NCBI GenBank assembly: GCA_002403995.1
Contig: DHIV01000016.1
Span: forward strand, 1-21,860
DNA: 21,860 bases
Source of the DNA: Gallionella sp. UBA4737
Lineage (GTDB): Bacteria > Pseudomonadota > Gammaproteobacteria > Burkholderiales > Gallionellaceae
Direction: 5' to 3'
Part shown: in pieces, positions 7,595-14,230 of the stretch
Position numbering within the stretch: position 1 is the first letter of the stretch
How the letters are laid out: every line of letters begins with the position of its first letter
The notes under the pieces: model-generated
The model's database searches: none
Told to the model about the DNA's origin: nothing
The model's input: only the letters and a program-made list of their open reading frames with translations
Translations under genes and position numbers: made by a program

Positions 7595-8590
7595 TCAGTA
7601 CATGAATTTAGTGGCGATAACATGGACAATACCGCTGATCGCCAACAGCCAAACGAATGGGGAATGCAGAATATGCCACAAGCGGAACAACCGCTCGTAG
7701 GATGAAAATTGAGCCGCCTGCTGCACAGCACGCAGATACTCTTCCGCATCCTGCGAAACTTCCAGATAATACTGCTCCTGCTGCTGCTTATTCCACCCCT
7801 GAGTCTTGGCAAGGTGTGCGGCAGCCCGCCGTAACTCGTTGCGACAGTGGACTGCCAGATTGCGTCGCTGCCAACTCAGTGTCATGAATTTCCAGGCACG
7901 AACAACCAGCCCGCGCTTTTGATCAATTGCCATCATGCGAAATTGTTTCAATTTCTCGCCAATGCCGGTCGCCTCCATCAACACCTCGTTTACTTTGCTC
8001 ACCCTGTTTTGGTTGGCATCCACAGCCTGCTGCAATTCCTCCAGATTGGATTTGCGGCCATAAAGCCCGTGATGTATGCGCTTATAGATAAAACGCCCTA
8101 TGATGCCGCTGGCCGCCACTAACAACATCGAATAAAGCGCGACGCCGGCATTCAACGACCTCACGTGAAAGGTCGAATGGAACAGGACCAACACCGGCCC
8201 GCCGATCCCGAATATCATGTGCAGCATGAACCAATAACGCAGCGGCCCCCAGTTGCGGGCCAATTGCATATGCTTGCGTACCGGATAAAGCAGCATCAGC
8301 AGCATCATCACGCCGCCGACCAAACCAAGGTAATAACCGAAGCCAACACCGGGTTTATAATCCAGCTCATTCGCAGATGCCTTGATATAAACCCACCAAG
8401 CCATCAATATTAAAACAACCGAGGAAGACCACACTACGCGCGCGCCGACACCCATACGGCGGTCGGTAGCGCGCGTACCGCCAAATACCTTAACCTCGAT
8501 TGGATGATTTTTATTACGCCGTTCAATAGCGTGAGAACTGCCGGCCGCTGTTGCTACAGTATTTTGATCACGCGAAATCTCAGATGCCAT
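7595..8590 (-). CDS. Five-helix inner-membrane protein, possible b-type cytochrome, of the multiheme cluster
   Basis: 331 aa. Hydrophobic segments at about 52-70, 83-103, 119-140, 148-168 and 304-326, with a charged helical/coiled-coil region (~180-300, e.g. NLEELQQAVDANQNRV) between segments four and five. Membrane-face His suitable as heme b ligands are H124, H138 and H142 in segment three and H306, H309 and H323 in segment five. No CxxCH. This looks like a quinone- or heme-linked membrane electron-transfer protein, but the named family is not certain and heme binding is inferred. It is the first gene of the minus-strand set leading to the 24-heme cytochrome, so it may exchange electrons between the quinone pool and the periplasmic cytochromes. 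Start at 8590 with only a weak AGG upstream. Confidence 0.75.
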   Translation of the reverse strand: MASEISRDQNTVATAAGSSHAIERRNKNHPIEVKVFGGTRATDRRMGVGARVVWSSSVVLILMAWWVYIKASANELDYKPGVGFGYYLGLVGGVMMLLMLLYPVRKHMQLARNWGPLRYWFMLHMIFGIGGPVLVLFHSTFHVRSLNAGVALYSMLLVAASGIIGRFIYKRIHHGLYGRKSNLEELQQAVDANQNRVSKVNEVLMEATGIGEKLKQFRMMAIDQKRGLVVRAWKFMTLSWQRRNLAVHCRNELRRAAAHLAKTQGWNKQQQEQYYLEVSQDAEEYLRAVQQAAQFSSYERLFRLWHILHSPFVWLLAISGIVHVIATKFMY

Positions 8591-8909
8591 ATACGCTCAA
8601 CCTGCTTATTGCACCGGACCAAATCAAGATAATGAAATAATCCATGTGCCTGTGTTGTTTATTTTATCACGAGCTAAAATCAGCACTCGAAATACTGACT
8701 CGATGTTTCTTGAATTGCCTTGAAGGCATCGGTAGACTGCGCGCACCGGAACAAGTTCACTCTTCGAAGTGTCGAAGGCATCAATTGAGTGACAGGCATC
8801 CGGTATATCAACTCATTGCACGTTTACCTGCGCCTCATGACCTTTCCGAAATATTCCAGGAAATTGATTTGACAAAAATCACATTTGCATCAACAGTCCA
8901 CGTACCAAC
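8591..8909. other. 319-bp divergent intergenic region with short palindromes
   Basis: Separates the minus-strand cytochrome cluster from the plus-strand ferredoxin/FAD gene, so it should hold both promoters. Visible elements are TGCCTT-G-AAGGCA (8716-8728), CTTCGAAG within 8761-8770, three GGCATC copies (8725, 8777, 8795), two of them as GAAGGCATC, and a TTGACA (8869-8874) that could be a -35 box, although no good -10 follows at 17 bp. An 89-codon open frame here has no ribosome binding site or recognisable product and was not called. Confidence 0.4.
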
Positions 8910-10253
8910 ATGAACGATCAGTTATTCATCTATCTGCTTTATGTGCTGCCCTTGACGGTGCCTTTGTTGATTTATCTGTACAAACGCAAGCGCCATCAAA
9001 AAATTGCCGAAGAAACCTGGCATGAAGCGGTGGCATCCGGACTGACCGAACCCGCGACCCTGCATCCTGTATTCGATCCCAATGTTTGCCTCGGCTCGGG
9101 TGGCTGCTATAAAGCCTGCCCCGAACAAGCGATCGGCATCATCGATGGCAAGGGCGTGCTCGTCAGCCCTGCTCTATGCATAGGCCATGGGGCTTGCGCC
9201 GCCTCCTGCCCGGTCGGCGCGATCAAGCTGGTGTTCGGTACCGAAACCCGGGGAGTGGACATCCCGCAACTCAAGCCCAACTTCGAAACCAATGTGCCCG
9301 GCATCTACATTGCCGGAGAGCTGGGCGGCATGGGACTGATCAGAAAAGCCGTGGAACAGGGGCGCCAGGCGATGGATTCCATCTCGAAACGCGGCCGCGC
9401 AAAAACGCCGCACGATGTCGTCGTGATCGGCGCGGGTCCCGCAGGCATTTCCGCCACGCTTGCCGCAAAACATCATGGCCTGCGTTGCGTGACGCTCGAG
9501 CAGGAAGACACTTTCGGCGGCAGCACGCTGCATTACCCGCGGGGCAAGCTCGTGATGACGGCTCCGATGAACCTGCCCATCATCGGCAAGGTAAAAGTCA
9601 GGGAGATAAGCAAGGAAGCCTTGATGAGGCTCTGGGAGGATGTGGTCGCCAAGACCGGCATCAAGATCAATTTCAGTGAACGCATGGAAAAGATAGAGCG
9701 CCAGGGTGATGCATTTTCCATCGTCACCAACCGCGCCAACTACCTCACGCGCAGCGTGCTGCTTTCCATAGGCCGGCGCGGCACACCGCGCAAACTGGAT
9801 GTTCCGGGCGAAGAACTGGAAAAAGTCATCTACCGGTTGATTGATCCTGAACAATATCGGGCAAAACATGTGCTGGTGGTCGGCGGCGGCGATGCCGCAC
9901 TTGAAGCGGCTGTGGCGATCTCGGAACAACCCGGCGCCACAGTCACGCTGAGCTATCGCGGCAACGCTTTCAACCGCGTGAAGCCGAAAAATCGCGAACG
10001 CATGGAAAAGGCCAGTACTTCAGGGCAACTGCGACTGCTGCTGGAATCGAATGTCAAACAGATCCTGCCCGCCGCCGTCCAGTTGGATCAAAAGGGCACC
10101 GGGATCGAGTTGCCCAACGACGCAGTCATCGTCTGCGCGGGGGGGATATTGCCCACGCCGCTGCTGAAGGAAATCGGGATCCACGTTGAAACCCGCCACG
10201 GCACTGGCAGCTTCCAGCAAATGAGTGATGCCACGAAACCTGCGCCCCACTAA
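8910..10253 (+). CDS. Membrane-anchored ferredoxin-domain / FAD-NAD(P) oxidoreductase
   Basis: 447 aa in three parts. An N-terminal membrane segment (~5-24) is followed by basic residues (KRKRHQK). A ferredoxin-like domain has two cluster motifs, C60-x5-C66-x3-C70-P and C90-x5-C96-x3-C100-P; the second ligand position of each is Ser63 and His93, not Cys. A thioredoxin-reductase-like flavoprotein has the FAD motif VIGAGPAGISA (172-182) and the NAD(P) motif VVGGGDAALEAA (323-334). No CxxC redox disulfide is present, so it is not a thioredoxin reductase. Probable role: electron transfer between a ferredoxin or membrane donor and NAD(P). It is divergent from the cytochrome cluster, and a functional link is inferred from that position only. 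No clear Shine-Dalgarno precedes the ATG at 8910. Confidence 0.85.
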   Translation: MNDQLFIYLLYVLPLTVPLLIYLYKRKRHQKIAEETWHEAVASGLTEPATLHPVFDPNVCLGSGGCYKACPEQAIGIIDGKGVLVSPALCIGHGACAASCPVGAIKLVFGTETRGVDIPQLKPNFETNVPGIYIAGELGGMGLIRKAVEQGRQAMDSISKRGRAKTPHDVVVIGAGPAGISATLAAKHHGLRCVTLEQEDTFGGSTLHYPRGKLVMTAPMNLPIIGKVKVREISKEALMRLWEDVVAKTGIKINFSERMEKIERQGDAFSIVTNRANYLTRSVLLSIGRRGTPRKLDVPGEELEKVIYRLIDPEQYRAKHVLVVGGGDAALEAAVAISEQPGATVTLSYRGNAFNRVKPKNRERMEKASTSGQLRLLLESNVKQILPAAVQLDQKGTGIELPNDAVIVCAGGILPTPLLKEIGIHVETRHGTGSFQQMSDATKPAPH

Positions 10254-10315
10254 TGGCCAAATTACTAACCCAGCCAACATAGCGCACAAAACACAAAGTG
10301 CGGCATCCTGATTGA

Positions 10316-10355
10316 TTTCAACACCGCATAAACTCAATCCCGCCACGCAGTCCAC
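10316..10355. repeat. Degenerate copy of the decarboxylase 3' end and its downstream flank
   Basis: Two blocks match sequence at the decarboxylase terminus: TTTCAACACCGCATA (10316-10330) against 11026-11040 with one mismatch, and ACTCAATCCCGCC then ACGCAGTCCAC (10332-10355) against 11091-11116 with one mismatch and a 2-nt gap. About 50 bp lying between the blocks in the intact copy is missing here. The copy is in direct orientation and the response-regulator gene sits between the two. Confidence 0.7.
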
Positions 10356-10531
10356 AAAGTTGTGCCCCCCAGGTCAGACGCTATCCGGATGATTGTTCTT
10401 GAATGTTATGTTGAAGTTAGATAGCCTGTATCGGTTGAATAGATAGTTTGGGGAAATATCCAGGCATTCTTTCCATCTCGAAAAAATGCGTCCTGTGAGT
10501 CTGTTACACGAACAACGGATAGGAGAATGTG

Positions 10532-10885
10532 ATGAACGTAAATACCAAACGTGTTCTGCATGTCGAAGACGCCAAAAGCCAACAACTGTATATCGGCGCG
10601 CTCCTTGCAGGGATTGTGGATGTGACATGGGCCAGCACGCTCAAAGAGGCAAGATCGCTGATCAGGGACTCCAAATTCGATCTGGCTCTTGTAGACTTTA
10701 CCTTACCTGACGGGTCTGGGTCTGATCTTATCAATGAGCTTGCCGCACATGACCCGCCCATACCCGTGATCGTATTTTCCGCTCATGAATTATCGAACAA
10801 TATGGTTAATGTAATGAATGTTTTCGTCAAAGGACACTTCAGGGAACAGGATTTGATCGATGCTGTTCGATCCATATGTTCGTGA
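10532..10885 (+). CDS. Stand-alone receiver-domain (CheY-like) response regulator
   Basis: 117 aa, one receiver domain and nothing else. Expected residues are present: acidic pair E12/D13 (HVEDAKSQ), phospho-acceptor D55 (LALVDFTLPDGSG), S83 in VIVFSAHE in place of the switch Thr/Ser, and K100 (VFVKGHF). No DNA-binding or enzymatic output domain, and no histidine kinase in the window, so its partner is unknown. The start at 10532 has AGGAG 6 nt upstream; a GTG immediately before it is a possible but less likely start. The segment looks more AT-rich than its neighbours and is flanked by a duplicated piece of the adjacent decarboxylase gene, consistent with insertion or rearrangement. It ends convergently with the decarboxylase. 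Confidence 0.9.
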   Translation: MNVNTKRVLHVEDAKSQQLYIGALLAGIVDVTWASTLKEARSLIRDSKFDLALVDFTLPDGSGSDLINELAAHDPPIPVIVFSAHELSNNMVNVMNVFVKGHFREQDLIDAVRSICS

Positions 10886-11003
10886 AGGATACATTCACCG
10901 ATTAACCTCAAGGCCTTACGGCACCGGGTGACATTCACCCCTGGCCAGCGCTCTTAATCAGGAGGTCAACCATTTCAAACCACGCGCAGTTGACCTATAT
11001 CCA

Positions 11004-11037
11004 ACGGTGTTGAAACACCATGGCATTTCAACACCGT
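11004..11037. terminator. 12-bp perfect hairpin between convergent genes
   Basis: ACGGTGTTGAAA (11004-11015) pairs perfectly with TTTCAACACCGT (11026-11037) around a 10-nt loop containing CCATGG. It lies between the ends of the response-regulator gene (10885, plus) and the decarboxylase gene (11093, minus), a natural place for a bidirectional terminator. No T-tract follows on either strand, so factor-independent termination is uncertain. The right arm is partly repeated at 10316. Confidence 0.45.
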
Positions 11038-11092
11038 ATACAAAGCCGGACATTCATCTTCCGCTTTGCTGTTTTCTCGAAATCATATTGAC

Positions 11093-13345
11093 TCAATCCT
11101 GCCGCACGCAGTCCACGTGATACACGCGTTCGCCGTCTTCCTTGTCTGACACCAGACCGTGGATGTCAGTCTCGAAGCCGGGGAATCTCCTGTTGAAGTC
11201 GCGTGCGAACTTGAGGTAATCGACGATGAGCTTGTTGAAGCGTTCGCCCGGAATCAGCAGCGGGATGCCCGGAGGATAAGGAGTAAGCAACACCGCCGTA
11301 ATCCGGCCTTCCAGTTCGTCAATGGGCACGCGATCGATCTCGTCGTGCGCCATTTTGGCGAATGCATCGGAAGGTTTCATCGCGGGTTGCATATCTGACA
11401 GATACATCTCGGTCGTCATTTTTGCAACATTGTGTGTCTTATAGGTGTCGTGGATCTGCTGGCACAGGTCGTGCAGGCCGACGCGCTCGTACTGCGGATA
11501 CTTGGCCGCGAACTCGGGCAGAATGCGCCACATCGGCTGGTTCTTGTCGTAATCGTCCTTGAACTGCTGCAACGCAGTGAGCAGGGTGTTCCAGCGGCCC
11601 TTGGTGATGCCGATGGTGAACATGATAAAGAACGAGTACAGCCCGCACTTTTCGACAATGACGCCGTGCTCGGAGAGATACTTTGTGACCATCGCTGCGG
11701 GAATCCCGGTCTCGTCGAAGTTGCCGTTGAGGTTTAGCCCAGGAGTGATGATGGTGGCCTTGATCGGGTCGAGCATGTTAAAGCCGGCTGCCAGCTTGCC
11801 GAAACCGTGCCATTTTTCAGACGTCGTCAGCATCCAGTCTTCGCGAGAGCCTATGCCTTCTTCGGCGATCTTCTCCGGCCCCCACACCTTGAACCACCAG
11901 TCCTTGCCGAATTCTTCGTCGACCTTGCGCATCGCGCGGCGGAAATCCATCGCCTCGGCGATGCTCTCTTCCACCAGCGCGGTGCCGCCCGGCGGTTCCA
12001 TCATCGCCGCAGCCACGTCGCACGAGGCGATGATGGCGTACTGAGGGCTGGTCGAGGTGTGCATCAGATAGGCTTCGTTGAACACGTGGTTGTTGAGCTT
12101 GCGGTTCTCCGGCTCGCGCACCAGGATTTGCGATGCCTGCGACAACCCAGCCAATAATTTGTGCGTGGACTGCGTGGCGAAGATCATCGACTCCTTGGCG
12201 CGCGGCCTGTGCTTGCCTATGGCATGCATGTCTTTATAGAAAGGGTGGAATGCCGCATGCGGCAGCCAGGCCTCGTCAAAATGCAGCGTGTCGATCTTGC
12301 CATCCAGCATCTCTTTCAACATTTCCACGTTGTACACGATGCCGTCATAAGTGCTCTGCGTGATGGTTAGGATGCGCGGCTTTTTGGTCTTGTCCTTGAT
12401 GAACGGATTCGCGTCGATCTTCTTCTGGATATTTGCCAGCTCGAATTCGGATTTCGGGATCGGCCCGATGATGCCGTAATGATTGCGCGTCGGCCTCAGG
12501 AACACCGGCACCGCGCCGGTCATCATGATGGCGTGCAATATTGACTTGTGACAGTTGCGATCCACTACCACGATGTCGTTGGGAGCAACGGTGGAGTGCC
12601 ACACGATCTTGTTCGAGGTCGAGGTGCCGTTGGTGACGAAGAACAGGTGATCGGAATTGAAGATGCGCGCCGCGTTGCGCTCCGATGCCGCCACCGGCCC
12701 GGTGTGGTCGAGCAATTGACCGAGTTCGTCCACCGCGTTGCAGACGTCGGCACGCAGCATGTTCTCGCCGAAGAACTGGTGGAACATCTGCCCCACCGGC
12801 GACTTCAGAAACGCCACGCCACCTGAGTGGCCCGGGCAGTGCCACGAGTAGGAGCCATCCTGCGCGTAGTGCAGCAAGGCGCGGAAGAACGGCGGCGCCA
12901 ACGAGTCCAGATAGGATTTGGCCTCGCGGATGATGTGGCGCGCCACGAATTCCGGCGTGTCCTCGTGCATGTGGATGAAGCCGTGCAGCTCGCGCAGGAT
13001 GTCGTTCGGAATGTGCCGCGATGTGCGCGTCTCGCCGTACAGGTAGATCGGTATGTCGGCGTTCTTGAAACGGATCTCCTGGACGAAGGCGCGCAGACTT
13101 TTCAGCGCGACCTCGGTTTCTTCTTTGCTGCCCCCGCCGAATTCCTCATCGTCGATCGACAGCAAGAACGCCGAGGCGCGGCTCTGCTGCTGTGCGAACG
13201 ACGTCAGATCGCCATAGCTGGTGACACCGAGGATTTCCATCCCTTCTTTTTCGATGGCTTCGGCCAACGCGCGGATACCCAACCCGCTGGCATTCTCGGA
13301 GCGGAAGTCTTCGTCGATGATGATAATCGGAAAGCGGAATTTCAT
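11093..13345 (-). CDS. Orn/Lys/Arg decarboxylase (PLP-dependent, AdiA/LdcC/SpeC family)
   Basis: 750 aa, in the range of the bacterial fold-I basic amino-acid decarboxylases (~710-756). The N-terminal flavodoxin-like wing domain (1-~130) starts FPIIIIDEDFRSENASGLG. The PLP domain has WHCPGHSGGVAF (168-179), LLDHTGP, TNGTSTSNKIV, DRNCHKS, LHFDEAW (354-360) and the cofactor lysine K396 in TQSTHKLLAG. The C-terminal domain includes TPYPPGIPLLIPGE. It releases CO2 from a basic amino acid to give a diamine or agmatine, used for polyamine supply or acid resistance. The closest visible resemblance is to arginine decarboxylase AdiA (CPGHSGGVAFxKSPVG, RPTRNxYGIIG), but substrate cannot be fixed by eye. 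A good Shine-Dalgarno (AAAGGGAG) precedes the ATG at 13345. Last codons (VRQD) match a degenerate copy at 10332. Confidence 0.93.
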   Translation of the reverse strand: MKFRFPIIIIDEDFRSENASGLGIRALAEAIEKEGMEILGVTSYGDLTSFAQQQSRASAFLLSIDDEEFGGGSKEETEVALKSLRAFVQEIRFKNADIPIYLYGETRTSRHIPNDILRELHGFIHMHEDTPEFVARHIIREAKSYLDSLAPPFFRALLHYAQDGSYSWHCPGHSGGVAFLKSPVGQMFHQFFGENMLRADVCNAVDELGQLLDHTGPVAASERNAARIFNSDHLFFVTNGTSTSNKIVWHSTVAPNDIVVVDRNCHKSILHAIMMTGAVPVFLRPTRNHYGIIGPIPKSEFELANIQKKIDANPFIKDKTKKPRILTITQSTYDGIVYNVEMLKEMLDGKIDTLHFDEAWLPHAAFHPFYKDMHAIGKHRPRAKESMIFATQSTHKLLAGLSQASQILVREPENRKLNNHVFNEAYLMHTSTSPQYAIIASCDVAAAMMEPPGGTALVEESIAEAMDFRRAMRKVDEEFGKDWWFKVWGPEKIAEEGIGSREDWMLTTSEKWHGFGKLAAGFNMLDPIKATIITPGLNLNGNFDETGIPAAMVTKYLSEHGVIVEKCGLYSFFIMFTIGITKGRWNTLLTALQQFKDDYDKNQPMWRILPEFAAKYPQYERVGLHDLCQQIHDTYKTHNVAKMTTEMYLSDMQPAMKPSDAFAKMAHDEIDRVPIDELEGRITAVLLTPYPPGIPLLIPGERFNKLIVDYLKFARDFNRRFPGFETDIHGLVSDKEDGERVYHVDCVRQD

Positions 13346-13472
13346 TGTGTACTCCCTTTAGGAATAACTAAATTAGGCTGGAACAGCGGATTGGCGCGGA
13401 TTGTCGCAGATTTCCGGGACGCTGCAAGGGGAAATTGTTGTCGCTAAAAACTATGCGCCAGATAAAGGCAAG

Positions 13473-14039
13473 CTACATTTTCGGCAAGGTGACACCCACC
13501 TGCCCCTGGTACTTGCCGCCGCGATCTTTATAGGACGTCTCGCAGACTTCATCGCTCTCGAAGAACAGCACCTGCGCCACGCCTTCATTGGCGTAGATCT
13601 TCGCGGGCAACGGGGTGGTATTGGAAAACTCCAGCGTCACATAGCCTTCCCATTCCGGCTCGAACGGCGTGACGTTGACGATGATGCCGCAGCGCGCATA
13701 GGTAGACTTGCCCAGGCAGATGGTCAGCACGCTGCGCGGTATGCGGAAATATTCCACGGTGCGCGCCAGCGCAAACGAGTTGGGCGGGATGATGCAGTAA
13801 TCAGCGGTGACCTCGACGAAGGAATTAGGGTCGAAGTTCTTCGGGTCGACGATGGTGCTGTTGATGTTGGTGAACAGCTTGAACTCGTTGGAGCAGCGTA
13901 TATCGTAGCCGTAGCTCGACGTGCCATACGACACGATGCGCTTGCCGTTCACCTCTTTCACCTGACCCGGTTCGAACGGCTCGATCATCTTGTGTTGCTC
14001 CGCCATGCGGCGTATCCATTTGTCTGACTTGATGCTCAT
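13473..14039 (-). CDS. dcd: dCTP deaminase
   Basis: Deaminates dCTP to dUTP, supplying dUMP for ThyA; homotrimeric cytosolic enzyme. 188 aa from MSIKSDKWIRRMAEQ, the usual start and length in betaproteobacteria. Signatures: GTSSYGYDIR, the substrate loop GKSTYARCGI, and TPFEPEWEGYVTLEFSN, whose LEF Glu corresponds to the catalytic Glu of E. coli Dcd. C-terminal YQGQVGVTLPK also fits. A longer frame to 14075 exists, but its twelve extra codons come from the heptanucleotide repeat and lack family similarity. No strong Shine-Dalgarno is seen. The gene is divergent from metG across 191 bp and lies 127 bp from the decarboxylase start on the same strand. Confidence 0.96.
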   Translation of the reverse strand: MSIKSDKWIRRMAEQHKMIEPFEPGQVKEVNGKRIVSYGTSSYGYDIRCSNEFKLFTNINSTIVDPKNFDPNSFVEVTADYCIIPPNSFALARTVEYFRIPRSVLTICLGKSTYARCGIIVNVTPFEPEWEGYVTLEFSNTTPLPAKIYANEGVAQVLFFESDEVCETSYKDRGGKYQGQVGVTLPKM

Positions 14040-14046
14040 AACATTC

Positions 14047-14069
14047 AGGTGAAAGGTGAAAGGTGAAAG
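14047..14069. repeat. Heptanucleotide tandem repeat (AGGTGAA x3) upstream of dcd
   Basis: Three perfect AGGTGAA copies (14047-14053, 14054-14060, 14061-14067) followed by AG, 8 bp upstream of the dcd start codon. In dcd sense the tract reads as TTCACCT units and occupies the place of the ribosome binding site. Copy-number change by slippage would alter the leader. Confidence 0.8.
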
Positions 14070-14096
14070 TTTCAAGGAAATGCGAAATCCTTTGTC

Positions 14097-14131
14097 CTTG
14101 AATCTTGAACCTTGTACCTTGTACCTTGCTC
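14097..14131. repeat. Second heptanucleotide array in the dcd-metG gap (CTTGNNN x5)
   Basis: CTTG recurs at exactly 7-bp spacing at 14097, 14104, 14111, 14118 and 14125 (CTTGAAT, CTTGAAC, CTTGTAC, CTTGTAC, CTTGCTC). It lies between the first array and metG, roughly 60-130 bp from the dcd start, where promoter elements for either gene could lie. Confidence 0.8.
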
Positions 14132-14230
14132 CTCTAAACTAATTTGCAAGGGCGCGATTTTAACCAATTCGCCGCTGTCGCGCGCGATTTGCTAAAATCC
14201 GCGCCTTTATAGCATTTCGTCTGGTTCACA

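Noticed and set aside
7585..7812. Upstream extension of the 24-heme cytochrome
   Set aside because: It overlaps the membrane-protein gene and would bury the signal peptide; the ATG at 7584 gives a normal Sec signal.
8869..8874. TTGACA as a firm sigma-70 promoter for the oxidoreductase gene
   Set aside because: No acceptable -10 hexamer at 16-18 bp spacing, so it is not listed as a promoter.
8644..8913. 89-aa reading frame in the cytochrome/flavoprotein gap
   Set aside because: No Shine-Dalgarno, no recognisable motif, and it overlaps the start of the oxidoreductase gene.
13388..13407. Direct 10-bp repeat GGATTGGCGC/GGATTGTCGC before the decarboxylase
   Set aside because: Only two imperfect short copies, with no identifiable function.
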